DNA of 64,000 nucleotides from Pelomonas dachongensis (GTDB lineage Bacteria > Pseudomonadota > Gammaproteobacteria > Burkholderiales > Burkholderiaceae_C), in NCBI RefSeq assembly GCF_043555865.1, contig NZ_JBIGHY010000013.1, forward strand, positions 1 to 64,000. Reading direction: 5' to 3'. Position 1 is the stretch's first letter, and each line of letters begins with the position of its first letter. This document shows positions 31,197 to 39,056 of the stretch, piece after piece. The position numbers and the translations under genes were made by a program. The notes under the pieces are model-generated. The model did no database searches. It saw only the letters and a program-made list of their open reading frames with translations, and was not told the DNA's origin.

Positions 31197-32906
31197 ATGC
31201 CCGATCTGCTGACCGCGCCGCCGCTTCCGGCGGCTGACCTCGAAACGTCGCTCTCACCGGCTGCCGCTGCGCTCGCCGCAGCGGCACTGCTGACCGCCTG
31301 CGGTGGTGGGGGTGGCGGCAGCGACGCGGGGCCCGGCGCCGGTCCGACGGGGTCGGCGCCGCCCCCGCCAGCCGCACCGCCGCCCGCGCCGCCCACCGAT
31401 GCCGAGGCCGCGCGCTTCCTCGCTCAGGCCGGCTTCGCGGCGTCCACTGCCGACATCGCCACCATCAAGGCCAACGGCTATGCCGTCTGGCTGGACGCGC
31501 AGTTCGCCCTGCCAGTCAGCGCGGGTCATTTCGACTGGATGGTGGAGCGCGGCTACGCCGTGGAGGCCAACCGCAACAGCTTCACGGGTCTGGACAACAC
31601 GCTGTGGCGCAAGCTGATCTCGGCACCCGACACGCTGCGACAGCGCGTGGTGCTGGCACTGTCCGAGATCTTTGTCGTCTCCATCGCCGGCCTGCCGGTG
31701 CAGTGGCGCGGCCTGATGGGCGCGGCCTACATGGACCTGCTGGAGCAGCACGCCTTTGGCAACTACCGCCAGCTGCTGGAGGCGGTGACGTTGTCGCCCG
31801 CGATGGGTGTCTACCTGAACATGCGCGGCAACCAGAAAGCCGACACCCGCACCGGCCGCGTGCCCGACGAGAACTACGCGCGCGAATGCATGCAGCTGTT
31901 CAGCATCGGCCTGGTGCTGCTGAATGCCGATGGCAGCCCCAAGCCGGGCGCCGACGGCAAGCCGCAGGAGAGCTACACGCAGGCGCAGATCACCGAGCTG
32001 GCACAGATCCTGACCGGCTGGGACTACGACGGCAGCAGCGCCACCGACCCAGCCTACGTCAGGAAACCCATGGTCAACGTGGCCTCGCGCTTCACGGCCG
32101 GTGCCAAGAAGGTGCTGGGCGTGGATGTGCCATCCACGGCCGACGCGCCCGCGGCCTTGAAGATCGTGCTGGACACGCTGGCGGCGCACCCCAACGTGGG
32201 CCCGTTCATCGGCCGGCAGCTGATCCAGCGGCTGGTGGCGTCCCACCCCAGCCCGGCCTACGTGAGCCGCGTGGCCGCCGTGTGGGCCGACAACGGCGCC
32301 GGTGTGCGCGGCGACCTGAGGGCCGTCGTGCGTGCCGTGCTGCTGGATGCCGAAGCGCGGCGACCTGCAGCCAGCCCCTCCACGGGCCGGCTGCGCGAGC
32401 CGGTGCAGCGGCTCATCCAGTGGGGCCGCAGCTTCGGCGCCACGTCGCCCACTGGCGTCTGGAACATCGGCGATACCAGCAACCCGGCCACCCGGCTGGG
32501 CCAGAGCCCGCTGCGCAGCCCTTCGGTGTTCAACTTCTTCCGCCCGGGCTATGTGCCGCCCAACTCGACGCTGGGCACCAACGGCATCACCGCCCCGGAG
32601 TTCCAGCTTTGCAACGAGAGCACCGTCGCGGGTTATCTGAACTTCATGCAGACCGTCATCGGCAGCGGCGTTGGCGAGGTCAAGGGCGACTACACGGCCG
32701 AGCTGGCGCTTGCCGCCGACGTGCCGGCGCTGGTCGCCAACCTGGCGCTGCGGCTGGCGGGCGACGCCATCTCGGTGGAGACGCAATCCAAGATCGTCGC
32801 GGCCGTCGCCACCATCGCGGCCACCAACGACGCCGGCAAGCGCAACCGCGTCAATGCGGCGGTGCTGATGCTGATGGCGTGCCCCGAGTACCAGGTCCAG
32901 AAATGA
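31197..32906 (+). CDS. DUF1800-family protein, probable lipoprotein
   Basis: 569 residues from ATG 31197. DUF1800 features include ENYARECMQLFSIGLVLLN, the ILTGWDYDGS segment, FIGRQLIQRLVASHPSPAYV and SPSVFNFFRPGY. The start region ends in LLTACGGGGGG, a lipobox-like Cys35, but residues 1-34 have no basic residue, which is abnormal for a signal peptide. An upstream ATG (31169) in another frame gives a basic start, so a frameshift is possible. DUF1800 proteins are exported and of unknown function, almost always paired with DUF1501, as here with a 4-bp overlap. Confidence 0.85.
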   Translation: MPDLLTAPPLPAADLETSLSPAAAALAAAALLTACGGGGGGSDAGPGAGPTGSAPPPPAAPPPAPPTDAEAARFLAQAGFAASTADIATIKANGYAVWLDAQFALPVSAGHFDWMVERGYAVEANRNSFTGLDNTLWRKLISAPDTLRQRVVLALSEIFVVSIAGLPVQWRGLMGAAYMDLLEQHAFGNYRQLLEAVTLSPAMGVYLNMRGNQKADTRTGRVPDENYARECMQLFSIGLVLLNADGSPKPGADGKPQESYTQAQITELAQILTGWDYDGSSATDPAYVRKPMVNVASRFTAGAKKVLGVDVPSTADAPAALKIVLDTLAAHPNVGPFIGRQLIQRLVASHPSPAYVSRVAAVWADNGAGVRGDLRAVVRAVLLDAEARRPAASPSTGRLREPVQRLIQWGRSFGATSPTGVWNIGDTSNPATRLGQSPLRSPSVFNFFRPGYVPPNSTLGTNGITAPEFQLCNESTVAGYLNFMQTVIGSGVGEVKGDYTAELALAADVPALVANLALRLAGDAISVETQSKIVAAVATIAATNDAGKRNRVNAAVLMLMACPEYQVQK

Positions 32907-34285
32907 AGCTCAACCAACTCCCCCAGTTGCAGCGCCGCGAGTTCCTGCGCCGCTCCTCAGCGCTCGGCCTGGCCGGCACGGCCGCACCGTGGGCGCTGAA
33001 CCTCGCCGCCATGGGCGAGGCCGCCGCGCAGGCCGCGCCCAGCGACTACAAGGCGCTGGTCTGCCTGTTTCTGTACGGCGGCAACGACTACGGCAACACG
33101 CTGGTGCCGTTTGATGCCGCCAGCCACGCCGCCTACGCCACCATCCGCCAGACGCTGGCCACGCCGCGCGACGCGCTGGCCGCCACGGCGCTGTCGCAGA
33201 TCGTCGGCGGCAGGCAGATGGCGCTGGCGCCGCAGATGGGCCGCCTCAAGGGCCTGTGGGACGCCGGCAAACTGGCCGTGCAGCTGAACGTCGGCACGCT
33301 GGTGCAGCCGACCACGCTGACCCAGTACAAGGCCAAGAGCGTGCCGCTGCCGCCCAAGCTGTTCTCGCACAACGACCAGCAGTCCGTCTGGCAGGCCAGC
33401 ACGCCCGAGGGCGCCATCAGCGGCTGGGGGGGGCGCATCGGCGACCTGTTCCTGAACGGCAACGGCACCTCCACCTTCACCTGCATCAACGTGTCGGGCA
33501 ACGCAGTCTTCATGGCCGGCAAGCAGGCCGTGCAGTACCAGGTCTCCACCGGTGGCGCGGTCGCCATCAATGGCGTCACGCGGCCACTGTTCGGTTCGCA
33601 GGCCTGCGCCACGGCGCTGCGCGAGCTGATCACGTCGGACCGCGGCCACTGGATGGAGGCCGAGCTGAACCGCGTCGTCAAGCGCTCGGTGGACGCGCAG
33701 GCTACGCTGGGTACGGCGCTGTCCGCCCAGTCCACGCTGGCCACACCCTTCGACACCACCAGCGGCCTGTCCAACCAGCTGCTGATGGTGGCGCGCCTCA
33801 TCGCGGCGCGCCAGGCGCTAGGCGCGAAGCGCCAAGTCTATTTCGTGTCGCTGGGCGGCTTTGACCTGCACGACCTGCTGGTGGCCCAGCATCCGGGGCT
33901 GCTGGGCAGCATCGACGGCGCGCTGGCCAGCTTCCACGCCGCGACCGTCGAGCTGGGCGTGGCCGACCAGGTCACCACCTTCACCGCCAGCGACTTCGGC
34001 CGCACGCTCACCAGCAACGGCGACGGCAGCGACCACGGCTGGGGCAGCCACCACTTCATCATGGGCGGCGCGGTCAAGGGCGGGCGCTACTACGGCACGC
34101 TGCCATCGGTCAGCGTCAACGGGCCGGACGACGTGGGCCAGGGGCGGTTGCTGCCCACCACCGGCGTCGACCAGCTGGCCGCCACGCTGGCGACGTGGAT
34201 GGGCGTGTCGGCCACCGACCTGCCGCTGGTACTGCCACAGATTGCCAACTACTCGACGCGGGACCTCGGCTACTTTGCGGCCTGA
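32903..34285 (+). CDS. DUF1501-family protein (sulfatase-like fold), Tat-exported
   Basis: 460 residues from ATG 32903 with a Tat-like signal (RREFLRRSSALGLAGTAAPW). DUF1501 motifs: LVCLFLYGGNDYGNTLVPFD, YFVSLGGFDLHDL, TFTASDFGRTLTSNGDGSDHG and WGSHHFIMGG. The last two recall metal-binding sites of the alkaline phosphatase/sulfatase superfamily. The family is partnered with DUF1800 proteins; the substrate is unknown. The start overlaps the DUF1800 stop (ATGA). Confidence 0.88.
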   Translation: MKLNQLPQLQRREFLRRSSALGLAGTAAPWALNLAAMGEAAAQAAPSDYKALVCLFLYGGNDYGNTLVPFDAASHAAYATIRQTLATPRDALAATALSQIVGGRQMALAPQMGRLKGLWDAGKLAVQLNVGTLVQPTTLTQYKAKSVPLPPKLFSHNDQQSVWQASTPEGAISGWGGRIGDLFLNGNGTSTFTCINVSGNAVFMAGKQAVQYQVSTGGAVAINGVTRPLFGSQACATALRELITSDRGHWMEAELNRVVKRSVDAQATLGTALSAQSTLATPFDTTSGLSNQLLMVARLIAARQALGAKRQVYFVSLGGFDLHDLLVAQHPGLLGSIDGALASFHAATVELGVADQVTTFTASDFGRTLTSNGDGSDHGWGSHHFIMGGAVKGGRYYGTLPSVSVNGPDDVGQGRLLPTTGVDQLAATLATWMGVSATDLPLVLPQIANYSTRDLGYFAA

Positions 34286-35534
34286 CCGACTCGGCTGGCG
34301 GCGGGGGCTGATCCAGGCGCTGCTGTTGATGCCTGCGCTGCTGGCCGTGCTCTGGACCGGCTGGCTGGTCCAGCAGCGTCTCACCTGGCTGCAGGACGGC
34401 CTGCGGCTCGAGGGGCGCGTGGTCGAGCTACGCCGCAGCAGCCAGCCGGGCGCGACCGGCACCAGCCGCCGCTCCGTGCGCTTGAGCGTGGTGGTGGAGG
34501 TGGCCGATCCGCGTCGCGATGGGCAACTCACCCAGGAAGTGTTCCTGGCACCACTGATCTACGCGCTGATTGACGAGGGCGACTTGTTGGCGGTCTTGCA
34601 CGACCCGCTAACGCTGCCGGCCCACGAGGCATTCGTGCTGGCTCACCCCTTTCAGTTGTGGCAGGCGCCCGCCCTCGGGTTGCTGCTTGCCGCCGTGGGC
34701 TGGGCGCTGCCGCATGCCTCGTTGCACCGGCGCTACGCTGAGCCTGCGGCCAGGCGGCGCGCCGTGCGGCGACGCTTGGCCGTGTTGACGCTGGCGCTGT
34801 TGCTGCCCATCGCCGGTGGTCAGGCGCGGGCGCTGCGCGACCGCGCGTCGCACGACGCCGACCTCGCACTCGAAGCACGCTGGCCGGCCTGGCCCGCGCT
34901 GGACGCTGCGGTGCCGCGGCCCTGGTGGTGGGCGCGTCTGCCCTGGCATGGCGTCGACCCGGTCTCTGCCGCCGCGTCGCTGGGGTATGTCTGGCGCGAC
35001 CCGGGTGCGTGGTGGCAGCGCGGCGGGGCTTCCGAGCGCAGCTTCAAGCTGGCCCGCGCCCGCATGCTGGCGCTGCGTGACCAGCCTTCGGCGCTCGCCG
35101 GGCTGCTGTCGCGCGGGCACGATGCCAACTTCATTCCCCTTTATCGCTTCTACCTCGCGCACTACCTCGACGCCCGCTGGAACGAGCCCGGCTGCCCGCG
35201 CTGCAACGACGCCAGCCAGGTCACCGAGATGGCCGGTGACCTGATGTGGATGCTGGTGCAGCAGGGGCGCCTCGACGAGCCGGACGCCTGGGTGCCAGCC
35301 ATCGTCCGCGACAAGCTGCCCGGCGCCGACGCGCGGGCGCGACTGGCTTTCCTGACGGCCTATCGCGGCCTGCTGGAGGCGCGCGACGGCGCCGACGCGG
35401 CCCGCGAGCACCTGCAGCCGCTGGTCGACGATGCGGTGGCCGCTGCGCATTCGCAGGGCGATGACTGGGCGCTGCCGCGCTGGCGGGACTTCTGGCGGGG
35501 CTACGTGCCGCGCCCGCCGGCCAGGCCTGCCTAA
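34275..35534 (+). CDS. Unknown membrane protein with DUF3592-like N-terminus
   Basis: 419 residues if it starts at TTG 34275, overlapping the DUF1501 end by 11 bp; the first ATG is at 34329, inside the first membrane helix, so TTG is preferred. Helices are at about residues 11-31 (LIQALLLMPALLAVLWTGWLV), 125-140 and 155-170. The extracytoplasmic loop VVELRRSSQPGATGTSRRSV recalls DUF3592-like segments. The C-terminal half is soluble, Trp-rich and helical, with a CPRC pair (EPGCPRCNDA). Function not recognised. ggt starts 1 bp after its stop. Confidence 0.55.
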   Translation: MRPDRLGWRRGLIQALLLMPALLAVLWTGWLVQQRLTWLQDGLRLEGRVVELRRSSQPGATGTSRRSVRLSVVVEVADPRRDGQLTQEVFLAPLIYALIDEGDLLAVLHDPLTLPAHEAFVLAHPFQLWQAPALGLLLAAVGWALPHASLHRRYAEPAARRRAVRRRLAVLTLALLLPIAGGQARALRDRASHDADLALEARWPAWPALDAAVPRPWWWARLPWHGVDPVSAAASLGYVWRDPGAWWQRGGASERSFKLARARMLALRDQPSALAGLLSRGHDANFIPLYRFYLAHYLDARWNEPGCPRCNDASQVTEMAGDLMWMLVQQGRLDEPDAWVPAIVRDKLPGADARARLAFLTAYRGLLEARDGADAAREHLQPLVDDAVAAAHSQGDDWALPRWRDFWRGYVPRPPARPA

Positions 35535-35535
35535 G

Positions 35536-37320
35536 ATGCCGGTCATGCGCGCCTTGCTGACCTCACTCTCCACGACGCTGGCCCTGGCCAGCTTGCCGTT
35601 GCCCGTGCCGGCGCTGGAGCAACCGGAGACGGCCACCGCCCGCGTCGCGAAGACCGGCAGCCTGACAACGCCCGCGCAGCGCTTTGCCATCACGGCCGCG
35701 AACCCGCTGGCTGCGCAGGCGGGTGTCGAGATGCTGCGCGCCGGGGGATCTGCGGTAGACGCGGCCGTCGCCGTGCAACTGGTGCTCGGCCTCGTCGAGC
35801 CGCAGTCCAGCGGCATCGGCGGCGGTGCTTTCCTGATGCACTGGGACGGCAAGCAGGTCCAGACGCTGGACGGGCGTGAGACCGCGCCGGCTGCGGCCAC
35901 GCCGGAGCTGTTCCTGAAGCCCGACGGCCAGCCGCGGCTGATGCGTGAGGCCGTGCTGAGCGGCCTGTCCACCGGCACACCCGGCGTGATGGCCATGCTG
36001 GCTTCAGCGCACCGACAGCACGGCAAGCTGCCGTGGGCGCGGCTGTTCGAGCCGGCGATCGCGCTGGCCGAGCAGGGGTTCCTCATCAGCCCGCGGCTGC
36101 ACGAGCTGGCCGCCAACGAGACCGCGCTGCGCAGCGACCCGCAGGCCGGCCCCTACCTGTACGACGCCACCGGCGCGCCCCGGCCCGTGGGCACGCGGCT
36201 GAAGAACCCGGCCTATGCCGCCGTGCTGCGCGCCGTGGCAGAGCAGGGTGTCGCCCGAGCCTTCTACGCAGGGCCCGTGGCCGAGGACATCGTGCGCCGC
36301 GTGAAGGCGCACGCCCGGCCGGGGCTGCTGACGCTGGCCGACCTGGCCGCCTACCAGCCGGCCGTGCGCCCGCCGCTGTGCAACGACTGGCGCGCGTACC
36401 GCATCTGCGGCTTCGGCCCGCCCTCGTCGGGCCACCTGACGCTGATGCAGATCCTGGGCCTGCTCGACACCCAGCCCGCTGCGCTCGCCGCTCGGGGCCT
36501 CACGGCCGACTGGATGCACGCCTACGCCGAGTCCGCCAAGCTGGCTTTCGCCGACCGGGCTCAGTTCATCGGTGATCCTGCCTTCGTGACGGCGCCCGGC
36601 GGCGACTGGCAGACCTTGCTGGCGCCGGCCTATCTGACGCAGCGCGGCGCGCTGATCGGCGAGCGGGCGATGGACCGCGCCACGGCGGGTGACCCGGCAG
36701 CCACCCAGCAGGCGTGGGCGCCGCAGACCGAGCAGCTGGAGCGGGGCACCAGCCACATCAGCGTCGTCGACGCGCAGGGGCGGGCGGTGTCCATGACCAG
36801 CAGCGTGGAGTCCGCGTTCGGCAACCGCGTGATGAGCGATGGCGGCACCGGCTTGGCCGGCGGCTTCATGCTGAACAACCAGCTGACCGATTTCTCGCTG
36901 AACCCCGTCGGCGCGGACGGCAAGCCCGTGGCCAACCGCGTTGAGGCCGGCAAGCGGCCGCGCTCCAGCATGGCGCCCACGCTGGTGTTCGACCGCGCGG
37001 GCAAGCTGGTCATGGTGGCTGGCTCGCCAGGCGGGCCGGTCATCATCCATTACGTTGCCAAGGTGCTGACCGGCGCGCTGGCCTGGGGCCTGCCGGCGCA
37101 GCAGGCGGTGGACCTGCCCAACTTCGGCCACTTCAACAGTGGCACGCTGATCGTCGAGCCGGGCGCGCTGACGCTCGATCAGGCGGCAGCTCTGCGCGAG
37201 CGCGGCCACCGCCTCAGCCAGACCGACCTGACCAGCGGCCTGCAGGTGCTGGTGCGCGGCAAGGGCGGCTGGGCCGGCGGCGCCGACCCCCGGCGCGAGG
37301 GTGTGGTGCTCGGCGAGTAG
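35536..37320 (+). CDS. ggt: Gamma-glutamyltranspeptidase/glutathione hydrolase
   Basis: 594 residues with a signal peptide (RALLTSLSTTLALASLPLPVPA). Ntn-hydrolase precursor: the large-subunit part includes SSGIGGGAFLMHWDG and LDGRETAPAAATPELF. Self-cleavage should occur before T405 in GTSHISVVDAQG, making the small subunit with SVESAFGNRVM and SSMAPTLVF. It hydrolyses or transfers the gamma-glutamyl group of glutathione in the periplasm. Start at ATG 35536, one base after the preceding stop. Confidence 0.93.
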   Translation: MPVMRALLTSLSTTLALASLPLPVPALEQPETATARVAKTGSLTTPAQRFAITAANPLAAQAGVEMLRAGGSAVDAAVAVQLVLGLVEPQSSGIGGGAFLMHWDGKQVQTLDGRETAPAAATPELFLKPDGQPRLMREAVLSGLSTGTPGVMAMLASAHRQHGKLPWARLFEPAIALAEQGFLISPRLHELAANETALRSDPQAGPYLYDATGAPRPVGTRLKNPAYAAVLRAVAEQGVARAFYAGPVAEDIVRRVKAHARPGLLTLADLAAYQPAVRPPLCNDWRAYRICGFGPPSSGHLTLMQILGLLDTQPAALAARGLTADWMHAYAESAKLAFADRAQFIGDPAFVTAPGGDWQTLLAPAYLTQRGALIGERAMDRATAGDPAATQQAWAPQTEQLERGTSHISVVDAQGRAVSMTSSVESAFGNRVMSDGGTGLAGGFMLNNQLTDFSLNPVGADGKPVANRVEAGKRPRSSMAPTLVFDRAGKLVMVAGSPGGPVIIHYVAKVLTGALAWGLPAQQAVDLPNFGHFNSGTLIVEPGALTLDQAAALRERGHRLSQTDLTSGLQVLVRGKGGWAGGADPRREGVVLGE

Positions 37321-37443
37321 CCCGCACGCAGTGCTCACGTAAGTGCCCGGTCGTCCTGCGCGCCGGTGGCGCGTCGTCCGACACCGGCTCTTCGCGCGCG
37401 CCGTCTACGCTGCGTTGATCGTTTGCAGCTCTGGGGGTGAGCC

Positions 37444-38106
37444 ATGGACAACGCGTTGGGATGCCTTTCTCGCCGGAACGTGCTGATTGCCAGCGCCGGC
37501 ACTGCCGCGATGTCGGCTGCAGATGCCGCCGGGCCCGCGGTTAGTGCCGCGCCTGATGCAGCGCGGACGCCGCCACCGGCCGACCTGCCGCCCCACATCG
37601 GCCGGGTCACGCTGCGCATCAACGGCCAGCCGCACACCGTGGAGGTCGACACCCGCACCACGCTGCTGGACCTGCTGCGCGAACAGCTTCAGCTGACCGG
37701 CACCAAGAAGGGCTGCGACCACGGCCAGTGCGGTGCCTGTACGGTGCTGATGGACGGGCGTCGCATCAACAGCTGCCTGATGCTGGCCGTGATGGCGGAG
37801 GGCACCCAGGTGACGACCATCGAAGGCCTGGGCACACCCGCCCAGTTGCATCCGCTGCAGGCCGCGTTCGTCAAACATGACGGGTACCAGTGCGGCTACT
37901 GCACGCCGGGCCAGATCTGTTCGGCCGTGGGCATGCTGGACGAGCTGAAACGGGGCATGCCCAGCCATGTGTCACCCGATCTGGCGGTCAAGCCGCTGCT
38001 GTCGGCCGACGAGCTGCGTGAGCGCATGAGCGGCAACCTGTGCCGCTGTGGCGCCTACTCCAACATCGCCGAAGCCATCACCGAAGTGGCGGGAGGTGCC
38101 GCATGA
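37444..38106 (+). CDS. paoA: Periplasmic aldehyde oxidoreductase, [2Fe-2S] subunit
   Basis: 220 residues. A Tat-type leader (SRRNVLIASAGTAAMSAADA) precedes the iron-sulfur domain. First cluster ligands are C91, C96, C99 and C111; second cluster C150, C153, C200 and C202. It matches PaoA (YagT) of E. coli, the only subunit that carries the export signal for the PaoABC heterotrimer. GGGGGTGA gives a strong ribosome site just before the start. It overlaps paoB by 4 bp. Confidence 0.92.
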   Translation: MDNALGCLSRRNVLIASAGTAAMSAADAAGPAVSAAPDAARTPPPADLPPHIGRVTLRINGQPHTVEVDTRTTLLDLLREQLQLTGTKKGCDHGQCGACTVLMDGRRINSCLMLAVMAEGTQVTTIEGLGTPAQLHPLQAAFVKHDGYQCGYCTPGQICSAVGMLDELKRGMPSHVSPDLAVKPLLSADELRERMSGNLCRCGAYSNIAEAITEVAGGAA

Positions 38107-39056
38107 AGACTTTCAGCTTCGAACGCGCCCGCACGCCGGCCGAGGCCGCCGCTGCCGTCGCCCGCCGGCCCGATGCGCGCTTCATCGCAGGCGGCACCAA
38201 CCTGCTGGACCTGATGAAGCTGCAGATCGAGGCGCCGGGCCATCTGGTGGACGTCAACGCGCTGGGTCTGGACCGTGTCGAGGAACTGCGCGACGGCGGC
38301 CTGCGCATCGGCGCGCTGGTGCGCAACAGCGACCTGGCCGCCGACGCGTCCGTCAGGCGCGACTATCCGGTGCTATCGCGTGCGCTGCTGGCCGGTGCAT
38401 CGGGCCAGTTGCGCAACCGCGCGACGACGGCCGGCAACCTGCTGCAGCGCACCCGCTGCCCCTACTTCTACGACACCGCCCAGCCCTGCAACAAGCGCCA
38501 GCCCGGAAGCGGCTGCAGTGCGGCGGGCGGCGTGACGCGCTCGCTGGCCGTCATCGGTATTAGCAGCCACTGTCTGGCCACGCACCCCAGCGACATGGCC
38601 GTGGCGATGCGCGTGCTAGACGCCGAGGTCGAGACCGTCAAGCCCGATGGCCAGACGCGCCGCATACCCATCGCCGACTTCCACCAGCTGCCCGGCGACA
38701 CGCCGCAGCAGGAGCACGCGCTGTTGCACGGCGAACTGATCACCGGCGTGCGCCTGCCCAAGCCTATCGAGGGTGTGCACGTCTACCGCAAGGTGCGCGA
38801 CCGCGCGTCCTACGCATTCGCGCTGGTGTCGGTGGCGGGGGTGCTGCAGCGCGACGGTAGCGGCCGCGTAGCCTTCGGCGGCGTGGCGCCCAAACCTTGG
38901 CGCGTGGAGGCGGCCGAGCGGCAACTGCCCCAGGGCGCCGCCGCCTTCATGACTCAGGCGTTCGCGGGCGCGCAGCCCACGCACGACAACGCCTTCAAGA
39001 TCCCGCTGGTCGAGCGCACGCTGGCCGGCCTGCTCCAAGCCGCGAGGGCCGCATGA
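38103..39056 (+). CDS. paoB: Periplasmic aldehyde oxidoreductase, FAD/[4Fe-4S] subunit
   Basis: 317 residues. FAD-binding motifs FIAGGTNLLDLMK and GASGQLRNRATTAGNLLQRT are present. Cysteines C119, C129, C138 and C157 match the extra [4Fe-4S] cluster that marks PaoB (YagS). It passes electrons from the molybdenum subunit through the iron-sulfur centres. It has no signal of its own and is presumed to be exported with PaoA. 4-bp overlaps on both sides give a tightly coupled operon. Confidence 0.92.
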   Translation: MKTFSFERARTPAEAAAAVARRPDARFIAGGTNLLDLMKLQIEAPGHLVDVNALGLDRVEELRDGGLRIGALVRNSDLAADASVRRDYPVLSRALLAGASGQLRNRATTAGNLLQRTRCPYFYDTAQPCNKRQPGSGCSAAGGVTRSLAVIGISSHCLATHPSDMAVAMRVLDAEVETVKPDGQTRRIPIADFHQLPGDTPQQEHALLHGELITGVRLPKPIEGVHVYRKVRDRASYAFALVSVAGVLQRDGSGRVAFGGVAPKPWRVEAAERQLPQGAAAFMTQAFAGAQPTHDNAFKIPLVERTLAGLLQAARAA

